From Serratia quinivorans (lineage in GTDB: Bacteria > Pseudomonadota > Gammaproteobacteria > Enterobacterales > Enterobacteriaceae): DNA of 64,000 nucleotides. Of this stretch, positions 9,921-18,609 are shown one piece after another (position 1 is the first letter of the stretch; each line of letters starts with the position of its first letter). The position numbers and the translations under genes were made by a program. The DNA lies in assembly GCA_900457075.1 (NCBI GenBank), contig UGYN01000002.1:3782001-3846000 (forward strand). The letters run 5' to 3'. Below the pieces are notes generated by a model that searched no databases, had not been told where the DNA came from, and saw only the letters and a list, made by a program, of their open reading frames with translations.

Positions 9921-11213
9921 ATGACACGTCGCGTCATCGGCGTCAGTGAACGCCCGCCGCTACTGCAGACCATTCCGCTCAGCTTCCAGCATCTGTTCGC
10001 CATGTTTGGTGCTACCGTGCTGGTGCCAATCCTGTTCAAGATTAACCCGGCGACGGTGTTGCTGTTTAACGGCATCGGCACGCTGCTGTATCTGTTTATC
10101 TGCAAGGGCAAGATCCCGGCCTATCTCGGTTCCAGCTTTGCCTTTATCTCCCCGGTACTGTTGCTGCTGCCATTGGGTTATGAAGTGGCGTTGGGCGGGT
10201 TTATCATGTGTGGGGTGCTGTTCTGCCTGGTGGGGCTGCTGGTCAAAAAAGCCGGTACCGGCTGGCTGGACGTGATATTCCCGCCGGCGGCGATGGGGGC
10301 GATTGTCGCGGTTATAGGTCTGGAATTGGCGGGCGTGGCGGCCAATATGGCGGGCCTGCTGCCAGCCGACGGCGTCAGCGCGGACACCACGACCGTAACC
10401 ATTTCGCTGGTGACGCTGGGCGTGACGATCCTCGGCTCAGTGCTGTTCCGCGGTTTTCTGGCAATTATCCCGATATTGATTGGCGTGCTGGTGGGTTATG
10501 CGCTGTCGTTCTTTATGGGCGTGGTGGATTTAACCCCGATCCGCGAAGCGCACTGGTTTGCACTGCCGACTTTCTACACGCCACGTTTTGAATGGTTTGC
10601 CATCTTTACCATCTTGCCCGCGGCGCTGGTGGTGATCGCCGAGCACGTCGGCCATCTGGTGGTGACGGCCAATATCGTGAAAAAAGATTTGCTGCGTGAC
10701 CCTGGTTTGCACCGTTCCATGTTTGCTAACGGTATCTCGACGGTGATCTCCGGCTTCTTCGGCTCAACGCCAAATACTACCTACGGTGAGAATATCGGCG
10801 TGATGGCCATCACCAAGGTTTACAGCACCTGGGTGATTGGTGGCGCGGCGGTTCTGGCGATCCTGCTTTCCTGCGTTGGCAAGTTGGCGGCGGCCATTCA
10901 GGCGGTGCCTGTGCCGGTAATGGGCGGTGTATCTCTGCTGCTGTACGGGGTGATCGGCGCGTCCGGTATTCGCGTGCTGATCGAATCCAAGGTGGATTAC
11001 AACAAGGCACAGAACCTGATCCTGACGTCGGTGATCCTGATTATCGGCGTCAGCGGTGCCAAGGTTCATATCGGTGCTGCCGAGCTGAAAGGCATGGCGT
11101 TGGCGACCATTGTTGGCATTGGTCTCAGCCTGCTGTTTAAGGTGATCAGCCTGTACCGCAAGGAAGAGGTTGTGCTCGAAGAGCCGGATGAAACCACCGA
11201 ACAGAAAAAATGA
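9921..11213 (+). CDS. uraA: Uracil:proton symporter
   Basis: This is a 430-residue inner-membrane NCS2/NAT-family transporter with about 14 hydrophobic helices that imports uracil for Upp. It is near-colinear with E. coli UraA: the N-terminus 'ERPPLLQTIPLS', the 'LGSSFAFISPVLLLLPLGY' substrate region, 'AEHVGHLVVTANIVKKDL' with the conserved uracil-binding Glu, and 'GSTPNTTYGENIGVMAIT'. It lies in an operon with upp, separated by an attenuator-like hairpin, so uptake and salvage are co-expressed. Confidence 0.96.
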   Translation: MTRRVIGVSERPPLLQTIPLSFQHLFAMFGATVLVPILFKINPATVLLFNGIGTLLYLFICKGKIPAYLGSSFAFISPVLLLLPLGYEVALGGFIMCGVLFCLVGLLVKKAGTGWLDVIFPPAAMGAIVAVIGLELAGVAANMAGLLPADGVSADTTTVTISLVTLGVTILGSVLFRGFLAIIPILIGVLVGYALSFFMGVVDLTPIREAHWFALPTFYTPRFEWFAIFTILPAALVVIAEHVGHLVVTANIVKKDLLRDPGLHRSMFANGISTVISGFFGSTPNTTYGENIGVMAITKVYSTWVIGGAAVLAILLSCVGKLAAAIQAVPVPVMGGVSLLLYGVIGASGIRVLIESKVDYNKAQNLILTSVILIIGVSGAKVHIGAAELKGMALATIVGIGLSLLFKVISLYRKEEVVLEEPDETTEQKK

Positions 11214-11215
11214 AT

Positions 11216-11250
11216 AAAAAACGGGCAGCCCATGAGCTGCCCGTTTTATT
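11216..11250. terminator. Bidirectional terminator between uraA and the YeaQ-family gene
   Basis: AAAACGGGCAGC / GCTGCCCGTTTT hairpin with a six-base loop, flanked by A and T tracts. The flanking genes converge. Confidence 0.85.
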
Positions 11251-11263
11251 AATGTGCCAGGAA

Positions 11264-11512
11264 TTAGCTGCGGATTTTACGGTAAACAAACAGCACCACG
11301 ATGGCACCAATCACTGCCACCACGAAGCTGCCGAAGTTGAAACCGTCCACTCTGCCGTAGCCAAAGAAGGTGCTGATATAGCCCCCAACCACGGCGCCGA
11401 CAATACCCAACACTATGGTCAGGATAAAACCGCCACCGTCTTTGCCCGGCATGATCCACTTGGCTAAAATACCGGCGATCAGGCCGAAGATGATCCAGGA
11501 AATAATTCCCAT
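11264..11512 (-). CDS. GlsB/YeaQ/YmgE-family small stress membrane protein
   Basis: The 82-residue inner-membrane protein has three hydrophobic segments and the family signature 'GLIAGILAKWIMPGKDGGGF' near the N-terminus, then a glycine-rich helix ('GIVGAVVGGY'). Members are general-stress (often RpoS-dependent) membrane proteins of unknown molecular role. AAAGGAG precedes the ATG. Together with the lipoprotein gene just upstream on the same strand (spacing 29 bp) it forms a two-gene unit that separates uraA from hda; these are adjacent in E. coli. Confidence 0.85.
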   Translation of the reverse strand: MGIISWIIFGLIAGILAKWIMPGKDGGGFILTIVLGIVGAVVGGYISTFFGYGRVDGFNFGSFVVAVIGAIVVLFVYRKIRS

Positions 11513-11541
11513 TGACTGCTCCTTTCTTTGATATCAACTAA

Positions 11542-12057
11542 TTATTGTTGTGTCGCCGGCTGAGTACTGTTTGCTCCTGCAGCATCGGCATCACTTTTTA
11601 ATTCTTCTGCTTTATTCTCAGCGCTATTTTTAATCGCTTCGGTTTTCGCTTTCGCCTGTTCGGTCAGATCGTTGGCACCATTAATGGCGTCGTTCTTAAT
11701 GGCTTTGGCCTGATCGACCAACTGCTGGCTTTGTTTGCTGGCGTCGTCTTTGATGGCATCAGCCTTGGCTTTGGCATCATTGGTGATGGCATCCGCCTGC
11801 TTGCTGGCATCGTCTTTAATCGCCGAGGCCTTGTCTTTAAGCTGGTCCGCCTGAGTGGTAGCCTCTTTCTTGATGTCCTTGGCCACGGCAGCGGCTTTAT
11901 CGGTCAGATCGTCCGCTTTTTTCTGGGCGGCGTCTTTCATTTGCTCTGCGCTGTCTTTGGCTTTTTCAAGATTGGCGTCGACCTTGGATGAATCATCACA
12001 ACCGGCAAGCACTAGCCCAATGAGTGAAGCCAAAAGCACTTTATTCCATACTTTCAT
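11542..12057 (-). CDS. Lipoprotein with LEA-like amphipathic repeats
   Basis: The protein has 171 residues. A signal peptide ends in the lipobox 'LVLAGC' (Cys20), so the mature protein is lipid-anchored. The rest is almost purely Ala/Lys/Asp/Glu-rich helix with degenerate 11-residue units such as 'KADAIKDDASKQ' repeated from about residue 40 to 155, resembling LEA/apolipoprotein-type or coiled-coil surface proteins. Asp occupies lipoprotein position +2 ('CDDSS'), the classical inner-membrane retention signal. No enzyme motif is visible. The neighbouring YeaQ-family gene suggests an envelope or desiccation/osmotic stress role, but this is inference. Confidence 0.75.
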   Translation of the reverse strand: MKVWNKVLLASLIGLVLAGCDDSSKVDANLEKAKDSAEQMKDAAQKKADDLTDKAAAVAKDIKKEATTQADQLKDKASAIKDDASKQADAITNDAKAKADAIKDDASKQSQQLVDQAKAIKNDAINGANDLTEQAKAKTEAIKNSAENKAEELKSDADAAGANSTQPATQQ

Positions 12058-12285
12058 CGTCTATATCCTTGTAGAAACCTTGTTTATGGTAACTGCGTTT
12101 CGCCTTTCTATACTAGGATAAGTCTTGGATAAAATACAAATTTTACCCATGCCCCCCTTGGGGGACTTGGCTTTCCCTGGCGCCTTTGCTCACTATTACG
12201 GCATAAAATCCTGCCGGTTCAACAGAGCCCGCTTTCTGTGGTAGACTTACCGCGTTTTCCTGCCAGTTTTGGTTGAGGTGCTTTT

Positions 12286-12987
12286 CTGAATACGCCGGCA
12301 CAGCTTTCACTGCCACTTTATCTTCCCGATGATGAAACTTTTGCCAGTTTTTATCCGGGGGAGAACCCATCCCTATTGAGCGCGATCCAGTCTGCCGTTC
12401 GTCAGGAACATGGCAGCTATATCTATTTTTGGTCACGCGAGGGCGGTGGGCGTAGCCACCTGTTGCATGCGTCCTGCGCGGAGCTTTCGCTGCGTGGCGA
12501 GGCCGTAGGCTATGTGCCACTGGATAAGCGAGCCTATTTCGTGCCTGAAGTATTGGATGGCATGGAGCAGCTGGCCCTGGTGTGTATCGATAATATCGAA
12601 TGCATTGCCGGTGACGAAGAGTGGGAAATGGCCATCTTCAATCTCTACAACCGCATTCTGGAAACCGGCCGTACGCGCCTGTTTATTACCGGCGATCGCC
12701 CGCCACGCCAATTGAATCTCCATTTGCCCGATCTGGCTTCACGTCTGGACTGGGGGCAAATCTACAAGTTACAACCACTGTCGGATGAAGAGAAACTGCT
12801 GGCGCTGCAACTGCGCGGCAAACTGCGCGGTTTTGAATTGCCGGAGGACGTGGGCCGTTTCCTGCTCAAACGCCTGGATCGCGAAATGCGCACGTTGTTT
12901 ATGACGCTGGATCAACTCGATCACGCCTCTATCACCGCCCAGCGCAAGCTGACCATCCCGTTTGTGAAAGAGATCCTGGGGTTATAA
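12286..12987 (+). CDS. hda: DnaA-inactivating regulator Hda (non-canonical CTG start)
   Basis: This 233-residue AAA+ DnaA homologue, with the sliding clamp, stimulates ATP hydrolysis by DnaA (RIDA) and prevents over-initiation. From CTG 12286 the protein begins '[18 protein letters not shown]', with the clamp-binding 'QLSLPL' box at residues 5-10. An ATG/GTG start further in would delete that box, so CTG is chosen; the same start and length are known for E. coli Hda. GAGG lies 9 nt upstream. Later conserved parts are 'GYVPLDKR', '[12 protein letters not shown]' (Walker B region), '[12 protein letters not shown]', the sensor/arginine region '[12 protein letters not shown]' and C-terminal '[12 protein letters not shown]'. 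Confidence 0.93.
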   Translation: MNTPAQLSLPLYLPDDETFASFYPGENPSLLSAIQSAVRQEHGSYIYFWSREGGGRSHLLHASCAELSLRGEAVGYVPLDKRAYFVPEVLDGMEQLALVCIDNIECIAGDEEWEMAIFNLYNRILETGRTRLFITGDRPPRQLNLHLPDLASRLDWGQIYKLQPLSDEEKLLALQLRGKLRGFELPEDVGRFLLKRLDREMRTLFMTLDQLDHASITAQRKLTIPFVKEILGL

Positions 12988-13005
12988 CAGCTTCACTTCG
13001 AAAAT

Positions 13006-13028
13006 TTTGGGCACCATAATCAGTGCCC
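13006..13028. terminator. Possible terminator between hda and yfgD
   Basis: GGGCAC / GTGCCC hairpin (13009-13014 and 13023-13028) preceded by AAAATTTT. It is placed between convergent genes; a short T tract exists only when read on the minus strand. Confidence 0.45.
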
Positions 13029-13038
13029 ACTATCACGT

Positions 13039-13392
13039 TTACAGAATCTCCAGCACCTGCTCCGGCGGCCGGCCGATACGCGCCTTGTTGCCGTTAACCA
13101 CAATAGGGCGTTCGATCAGCTTCGGATTCGCCACCATGGCCGCTAACAACTGGGCTTCGCTCAGGCTTTCATCCGCCAGTTTCAATTCCTTGTACAGATC
13201 TTCTTTTTTGCGCATCAGCTCGCGTGCCGAGGTGAAACCCAGTTCCTTCAACAGTTTTTTCAACTGCTCCACCGACGGTGGCGTCTCCAGGTACAGCACC
13301 ACTTCAGGGGTTACGCCATGCTGTTCCAGCAGCGCCAGGGTTTCGCGGCTCTTGGAGCAGCGCGGGTTGTGGTAAATAGTGACGTTTTTCAA
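13039..13392 (-). CDS. yfgD: ArsC/Spx-family glutaredoxin-dependent arsenate reductase-like protein (YfgD)
   Basis: The protein has 117 residues with the thioredoxin-like ArsC fold. The N-terminal 'YHNPRCSKSRET' places the redox Cys at residue 12, and 'IERPIVVNGNKARIGRPPE' near the C-terminus carries the conserved Arg residues that bind the oxyanion in ArsC. It corresponds in place and size to E. coli YfgD, which sits beside bepA. Arsenate reduction is the family activity, but the housekeeping locus has no ars genes, so the true substrate is uncertain. Confidence 0.88.
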   Translation of the reverse strand: MKNVTIYHNPRCSKSRETLALLEQHGVTPEVVLYLETPPSVEQLKKLLKELGFTSARELMRKKEDLYKELKLADESLSEAQLLAAMVANPKLIERPIVVNGNKARIGRPPEQVLEIL

Positions 13393-13412
13393 TTAACTCA
13401 TCCTTTTCAAAA

Positions 13413-14876
13413 TCAGCTGCGCTGGTACTGGCGGAAACGCTCCTGCAATTGGCGCAACTGGTCGATGCGCGCATCATAGCGCGCCTGTTTCAGACTGCCG
13501 AGTTTTTGCAATGAACTGGCATTGCTGAGGAGGCCTATGGCCTGATCGAGACGGCCGGTTAGCGCCAGGCTTTCAGCGCGGGCGGAAAGTTCTTCATCGC
13601 GCAACCCCTGCGCGGCGCTGGCCTGGGCCAGCAGATCCCAGGCATTGGGATCGTCAGGGTGGGCGAAGGTATAACGGTTAAGAATTTTGGATGCCTGAGC
13701 CGGCTGGTTACCTTCAACATAGGCGTTAGCCAGGTTGAGCTGCAGCACCGGATTGTTGCTTTGGGCCGCATTGGCGGCCTGCAGACGAGCGATAGCCTGC
13801 GGCGCACGTTTCTGGCCGAGGTCGATGTCGGTCATCAGGTCGAGCAGCCAGACGTTTTTTGGATCTTGCGTCAGAAGTGGCTGAATGATGTTACGGGCGT
13901 CGTCATATTTCTTCGCCTCATAGAACAAAATGGCGCGGCCATACTTGGCGGCGGCCTGCTCACGGATATTGCCTTTGCTGTAGGTATCGAGCAGTTCTTC
14001 GCGCAGCCCGTAACCTTCGGAGCTGTACATCCCCAGAGAACGCACTTTGGCCATCAGGTAATCCTGGGTGGACTGCACCAGATGCTTGGGCATCTGGTTA
14101 GCGCGGTTGCGTGCGTCAGACAGGCGGCTGTCAGGCAATGGGTGGGTCAGCAGCATTTCCGGTGGTTTAGACGCGTAGCGCGACTGGTCAGACAGTTTTT
14201 GCAAGAAGTCAGGCATGGCTTCCGGATCAAATCCGGCACGTTGCAATACCTGAATGCCGATGCGGTCGGCTTCCTGTTCGTTCGACTGGGTAAAACTGAT
14301 CATGCCCTGTTGGGTACCGGCCAGGGTACCGCTGAGCGCCGCCATGCCCATGGTAGGGTTGGCCATCGCCAGCAGGATTGAACCGAGGGCACCGACCCAG
14401 GTCAGTGGGGCATTGCGTTGCTGGTCTTCCATCGCCCGCGCCAGGTGGCGTTGGGTCACGTGCGAGATTTCATGCGCCAGCACCGAAGCCAGCTGGCTTT
14501 CGTTGTCGGTTTCGCGGAACAGGGCGGAGTGCAGCACTACGTTGCCGCCGAAGAAGGCGAAGGCGTTGATTTCGTCGTTACGCACCAGATAGAAATGGAA
14601 TGGCGTACGCACCGAATAGGCGCTTGCCACCAGCCGGTTGCCCAACTGGTTAATATATTGAGTCAGCAACGGGTCATTGATCAGCGGTGCGCTGGCACGA
14701 AGCTGACGCACGTAAAAATCCCCCATGGCCATTTCCTGGCCAATGCTTAGGGTACCGCCCGCAGAGGTGCCCATATCCGGCAGTTGATCCTGGGTTTCCG
14801 CCAGCACCGGCGCCGTGGCGTTGAGCGTGCCAAGCAACAGTACTGCAATCGCTGTTTTGGTCAACCGGGTGGTCAT
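13413..14876 (-). CDS. bepA: Beta-barrel assembly-enhancing protease
   Basis: This periplasmic zinc metalloprotease and chaperone helps LptD and other outer-membrane proteins mature and degrades stalled ones. It has 487 residues, the same as E. coli BepA. The signal peptide is cut after 'APVLA' (about residue 26), the zinc motif is HEISH (135-139) with the third ligand Glu in 'NEQEADRIG', and tetratricopeptide repeats run from about residue 310 to the end. yfgD lies 20 bp downstream on the same strand, so the two are probably cotranscribed. Confidence 0.95.
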   Translation of the reverse strand: MTTRLTKTAIAVLLLGTLNATAPVLAETQDQLPDMGTSAGGTLSIGQEMAMGDFYVRQLRASAPLINDPLLTQYINQLGNRLVASAYSVRTPFHFYLVRNDEINAFAFFGGNVVLHSALFRETDNESQLASVLAHEISHVTQRHLARAMEDQQRNAPLTWVGALGSILLAMANPTMGMAALSGTLAGTQQGMISFTQSNEQEADRIGIQVLQRAGFDPEAMPDFLQKLSDQSRYASKPPEMLLTHPLPDSRLSDARNRANQMPKHLVQSTQDYLMAKVRSLGMYSSEGYGLREELLDTYSKGNIREQAAAKYGRAILFYEAKKYDDARNIIQPLLTQDPKNVWLLDLMTDIDLGQKRAPQAIARLQAANAAQSNNPVLQLNLANAYVEGNQPAQASKILNRYTFAHPDDPNAWDLLAQASAAQGLRDEELSARAESLALTGRLDQAIGLLSNASSLQKLGSLKQARYDARIDQLRQLQERFRQYQRS

Positions 14877-15134
14877 AGTCAGGCGTTTCCCTTAAATAGT
14901 CATTTCTAAGACGTCAGCATCACCTAAGAGTTCTTGTTCCCTGCCGGACTCGCCAAAACAATCAGTGCGAAAGCGTGTTAGCTCACAAAAATGCACGCGT
15001 TGTGGCGGCCGGTTGGCAGTTAACATCATAGTCAGCCGGATGCGACAATGAAACTTCTGTTCGGCAATATTCGACCAGAAATGCTTTATTTTTCATTTCT
15101 CAATTTTGCCATTCGGGTCATCAGATAAAACAAA

Positions 15135-15186
15135 GACAAAGTTTGTCCGTGTTTTAATTGACAGGATAAACGTGGACTAATATAGT
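15135..15186 (+). promoter_or_regulatory. Promoter and putative operator of the Rrf2-family regulator gene
   Basis: A consensus sigma-70 promoter is visible: TTGACA 15158-15163, 17-bp spacer, TATAGT 15181-15186. Two dyads surround it: GACAAA-G-TTTGTC-like (15135-15147), and a longer imperfect inverted repeat GTCCGTGTTT / AAACGTGGAC spanning the -35 element. The rest of the 330-bp bepA-rrf2 gap (14877-15206) holds no ORF or RNA that I can recognise. Confidence 0.65.
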
Positions 15187-15224
15187 CTGTGTTATTGAAT
15201 TCATAGGTGCACCTCAAATCCAAT

Positions 15225-15767
15225 ATGGCTTACATCACTACCAGCGTTGAATATGGCATTCACTGCCTGCTTTGGTTAGTCGGCGACAATCAGCGCGCGC
15301 TCAGCAGCCGTGAACTTGCCGAACTGCAGGGGATCTCACCGAGTTTTCTGGCCAAAATTTTCCCCAAGCTGGAGAAAGCGGGGATCGTCGCCGCGAGCGA
15401 AGGCGTACGCGGTGGCTATCGGTTGGCCCGTCCGGCCGATGAGATCACTTTCCTGGAGATCATCGATGCCATTGAAGGGCACAAGCCGTTGTTCGATTGC
15501 CAGGAAGTACGCGGCCGTTGCGCGGTTTTTGACGACAACCCACCCGACTGGGCGCTGTCCGGCAAGTGTGCGATCCATGCAGTGATGCTGCAGGCCGAAA
15601 AGGCCATGCGCGATGCACTGGCGGTGCAAACTCTGGGGGCCGTCGCCACCCGCTTCGGGCGCAAGGCGCCAGAGGGTTTCTTTGGTGAGGTCAACATCTG
15701 GATGGATGAACGAATGAGCGAACGTACCACCCGCAGCGGCAAATCGGCCCGCACCAAGCCTAAATAA
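15225..15767 (+). CDS. Rrf2-family transcriptional regulator with Fe-S-type cysteines
   Basis: The protein has 180 residues from ATG 15225 ('MAYITTSVEYGIHCLLWL'); a GTG at 15207 is an alternative start. An N-terminal winged helix ('LSSRELAELQGISPSFLAKI', then 'GGYRLARPADEITFLEII') matches Rrf2/IscR/NsrR proteins. Three cysteines in the 'DCQEVRGRC...GKCAIH' region (about residues 91-120) fit the cluster-binding spacing, suggesting a [2Fe-2S] or [4Fe-4S] sensor of redox, NO or iron. It precedes, in the same direction, an FAD-dependent NADH dehydrogenase-like gene (148-bp spacer) that it probably controls. The C-terminal tail is basic. Confidence 0.82.
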   Translation: MAYITTSVEYGIHCLLWLVGDNQRALSSRELAELQGISPSFLAKIFPKLEKAGIVAASEGVRGGYRLARPADEITFLEIIDAIEGHKPLFDCQEVRGRCAVFDDNPPDWALSGKCAIHAVMLQAEKAMRDALAVQTLGAVATRFGRKAPEGFFGEVNIWMDERMSERTTRSGKSARTKPK

Positions 15768-15914
15768 CGTCTCAGCAGTTTCTCTGATTCTTTTCCCCGC
15801 CTGTGTGCCACAGGCGGTAGCCCTTCTGCACCCTTTTAACAGGCAGCGGAACGGCGCCACTTGCCTGGAAAATAGTATGGGCATCTGATTAAACCTGTAG
15901 GAAGGAGTTATTCC

Positions 15915-17123
15915 ATGACGCAAAAAATAGTGATCGCCGGTTCTGGTTTTGCTGGTTTTTGGGCTGCAGTTTCCGCCATGCGAGCGATAGCGCAGGCCGG
16001 TAAGGAAGGGGAGATCGAAGTCACGATGGTTTCGCCGACGCCGAATATCACCATTCGTCCACGCTTGTATGAAGCGGTGCTGGAGAACATGAGCCCGGAT
16101 ATCTCGGCACAGCTCGCCGCTATTGGCGTTCGCCATTTGGCCGGTTTGGTTGAGCAGATAGACAGCGAAAACCAGACGCTGGTGGTGGAAAACGCAGAGG
16201 GGAAAAAGCTCCAGCTGGATTATGACCGTTTGGTTCTGGCGACCGGTAGCCAGCTTTCTGTTCCACCGGTTGCCGGTTTCGCCGAGCATGGGTTCAATGT
16301 GGATACGCTGCAAAGCGCACAACGACTGGATGCGCATTTGATGGCATTGGCGGCACAACCGGAAACCCCGGCGCGTAACACCGTGGTGGTGGTCGGTGGT
16401 GGGCTAACCGGGTTGGAAAGCGCCGCCGAAATGCCAATGCGTCTGCGTGCCATTCTGGGCAGCGAAGCGAACATCCGCGTGGTGATTGTTGATACTGCGG
16501 CGGAAGTGGGGGCGGGTATGGGGGCCGAACCTGGCGTGGTGATCCGACAAGCATTGGAAGAATGCGGCGTGGAGCCACGGGCCGGGATGCGCGTGACGGC
16601 GATCGATGCTGACAGCGTCACGCTGTCGAGCGGTGAGCGTATTGCAGCCAACACGGTGATATTGGCTGCCGGTGTACGGGCAAATCCATTGGTCGCTCAA
16701 ATTCCGGGTGAGCGCGACGGCTCTGGCCGCATTGTCGGTGACGCCTTCTTGCATGCGCCGGCGGCGGCTGGCGTTTTTGTTACCGGAGATACGGTCAAGG
16801 CAGCGACCGACGCGTTGGGCAACCATAATCTGATGACCTGCCAGCATGCGATGAGCCTGGGACGCGTTGCCGGGCACAATGCCGCAGCGGAACTGGTGGG
16901 ATTGCCGCTGCACCCTTATAGCCAACCCAAGTATGTGACTTGCCTCGATCTCGGTGCCTGGGGCGCGCTTTACACCGAAGGCTGGGATCGTCAGGTGCTA
17001 TTCACACGTGCAGAGGGCAAAAAGATCAAACAGGAAATCAACACCCAGTGGATTTACCCACCGGCAGCGGATCGCGATGCTTTGTTTGCCGTCGCCAATC
17101 CAGATTTTGTGATTGTGCCTTAA
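15915..17123 (+). CDS. FAD-dependent NADH dehydrogenase-like oxidoreductase (NDH-2 type)
   Basis: The 402-residue flavoprotein has two Rossmann motifs: 'IVIAGSGFAGFWAA' (residues 5-18) for FAD and 'VVVVGGGLTGLESA' (about 157-170) for NAD(P)H. 'LVLATGSQLSVPP' and 'AGVFVTGDTVKA' are the usual conserved FAD-contact segments. The size and layout match type II NADH:quinone dehydrogenase or related disulfide-reductase-fold enzymes; no extra cysteine pair is visible, so a quinone or small-molecule acceptor is more likely than a disulfide. GAAGGAG precedes ATG 15915. Confidence 0.82.
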   Translation: MTQKIVIAGSGFAGFWAAVSAMRAIAQAGKEGEIEVTMVSPTPNITIRPRLYEAVLENMSPDISAQLAAIGVRHLAGLVEQIDSENQTLVVENAEGKKLQLDYDRLVLATGSQLSVPPVAGFAEHGFNVDTLQSAQRLDAHLMALAAQPETPARNTVVVVGGGLTGLESAAEMPMRLRAILGSEANIRVVIVDTAAEVGAGMGAEPGVVIRQALEECGVEPRAGMRVTAIDADSVTLSSGERIAANTVILAAGVRANPLVAQIPGERDGSGRIVGDAFLHAPAAAGVFVTGDTVKAATDALGNHNLMTCQHAMSLGRVAGHNAAAELVGLPLHPYSQPKYVTCLDLGAWGALYTEGWDRQVLFTRAEGKKIKQEINTQWIYPPAADRDALFAVANPDFVIVP

Positions 17124-17142
17124 GGCTTGAGTCTTAAGTATC

Positions 17143-17168
17143 CAACGGGAGCGGAAACGCTCCCGTTG
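17143..17168. terminator. Bidirectional terminator after the oxidoreductase gene
   Basis: AACGGGAGCG / CGCTCCCGTT hairpin (17144-17153 and 17158-17167) between the rightward oxidoreductase and the leftward Lrp-type gene. Confidence 0.8.
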
Positions 17169-17630
17169 TTATTTCCCCAGGGGTAAAAAAGAGCGCTCCG
17201 GCACCACGGTTTTCATCACCAGCGTGGAGCTGAGGCGCTGAACGCCGGGCAGGGCAGAGAGCTTCTCGTCATACAGCTGCTGGAAAGCGGGCAGATCGCG
17301 GGAGATCACATGCAGCAGGTAGTCTGGGTCACCGAACAGCCTTTGCGCCTGAACCACCTGAGGGATATCGGTCATCGCATCCTCAAAGGCGGCTACGGCA
17401 TGGCGATCGCCTTCTCTCATGGTGACGAAAACCAATGCGGAAAAGTTAAACCCCAGGCTGGTGGGTTCAAGCTGGGCGCGATAGCCCCTGATCACCCCTG
17501 ATTCTTCCAGAGCCTTCACCCGACGATGGCAGGGCGAAACGCTAAGCCCGACACGTTCGGCCAGTTCGGTGACAGAAAGTCGCCCATCCGTTTGTAGTTC
17601 GGCAAGAATTTTGCGGTCTATCTTATCCAT
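17169..17630 (-). CDS. Lrp/AsnC-family transcriptional regulator
   Basis: The protein has 153 residues: an N-terminal HTH ('LDRKILAELQ'-like start, 'LSVTELAERVGLSVSPCHRR' as recognition helix), then an AsnC/RAM effector domain ('DPDYLLHVISRDLPAFQQ', 'LSSTLVMKTVV'). Such regulators form octamers and sense amino acids. It is divergent from a LysE-family exporter gene across a 193-bp gap, the classic arrangement in which the regulator switches on export of its amino-acid ligand. Confidence 0.9.
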   Translation of the reverse strand: MDKIDRKILAELQTDGRLSVTELAERVGLSVSPCHRRVKALEESGVIRGYRAQLEPTSLGFNFSALVFVTMREGDRHAVAAFEDAMTDIPQVVQAQRLFGDPDYLLHVISRDLPAFQQLYDEKLSALPGVQRLSSTLVMKTVVPERSFLPLGK

Positions 17631-17823
17631 TTAGAAAAATTTCCCCGAATTTGTGGTTTTCAGGCAAGTCATTGGCAGCACATTTTAACGCCCTAAAGAT
17701 ATTCTTTCCAATAATTAAGCGGCCGGGGCCGATCGCACTTAACGCGGTTTGCAGGCCCTATGATGAGGAAAGTCAGGTGAAAATACGCATAACAGAACAA
17801 TCTCGGCAGTGGGGCGATCTGTC

Positions 17824-18442
17824 ATGACGCTGGCCATTTTTTGCCGCCTTCTGGGCAGTTTCGATTCTGTTTGTCATCACGCCGGGTATGGATTGGGCAT
17901 ACGTGATATCGGCGGGTATACGCGGCAGGGTAGTTGTACCGGCAGTCGCCGGATTACTGTTTGGGCATCTGCTGGCGATTGTGGTAGTGGCGGCCGGTGT
18001 CGGCGTGTTGGTTGCCGGTAACCCGCTGATCCTGACGGGGCTTACCGTCGTGGGTGCAACCTACCTGCTGTGGATAGGTATCAATCTGTTGCTGAATCCT
18101 CCGGTCCCCAGTTCCGCCGAGAAACAGAGCTCAGATTCATGGATGCGCTGGGCAGGCAAAGGAATTTGCATCAGTGGCATGAATCCAAAGGTCTTTCTGT
18201 TATTTCTGGCCCTGTTGCCGCAATTCACCGATCCACATGCCCTGTGGTCGATTCCGATGCAGATCCTGGCACTCGGCCTGCTGCATCTGGTCAGTTGTGG
18301 GCTGGTTTATCTGCTGGTGGGTTATGGTTCGCAGTCAGTATTACAGACGCGCCCGCAGGCGGCGCGGGTTGTCAGCCGCATCTCCTGTATCGCGATGACC
18401 CTCATCGCCGTTGTCTTGTTAGCCGAGCAGGCGCTTAAATGA
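17824..18442 (+). CDS. LysE/RhtB-family amino-acid exporter (one-base frameshift in T6)
   Basis: This is an inner-membrane efflux protein with about six hydrophobic segments. From ATG 17824 the frame reads 'MTLAIF' and then breaks at T6 17837-17842. Removing one T restores 'AAFWAVSILFVITPGMDWAY', the diagnostic N-terminus containing the TPGP/TPGM motif, and joins it to the downstream ORF (17888-18442) for about 205 residues, normal for the family. Other motifs are 'GHLLAIVVVAAGVGVL' and 'SGMNPKVFLLFLALLPQF'. The divergent Lrp-type gene is the likely regulator. The break is at a homopolymer and may be a sequencing error. Confidence 0.85.
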
Positions 18443-18609
18443 GGGCGAATATTTAGAATGATTCGACAGTGATAGCTGGATGGCAAATGGCCGGCATGGT
18501 ACAACGATACGCTTGAACCCCGGTTAATACCGGGGGAGTAATAAGTTAAAAAATATCCCACCACAGGAACCGCAATGCCTGCCAGTCAAACCTCTAGGAG
18601 CACTCTCTG

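Noticed and set aside
12143..12520. 125-residue minus-strand ORF upstream of and overlapping hda
   Set aside because: Overlaps the functional hda N-terminus and shows no domain or ribosome binding site.
18517..18534. CCCCGGT/ACCGGGG hairpin after the LysE-family gene as a terminator
   Set aside because: No T tract follows on either strand, so termination cannot be supported.
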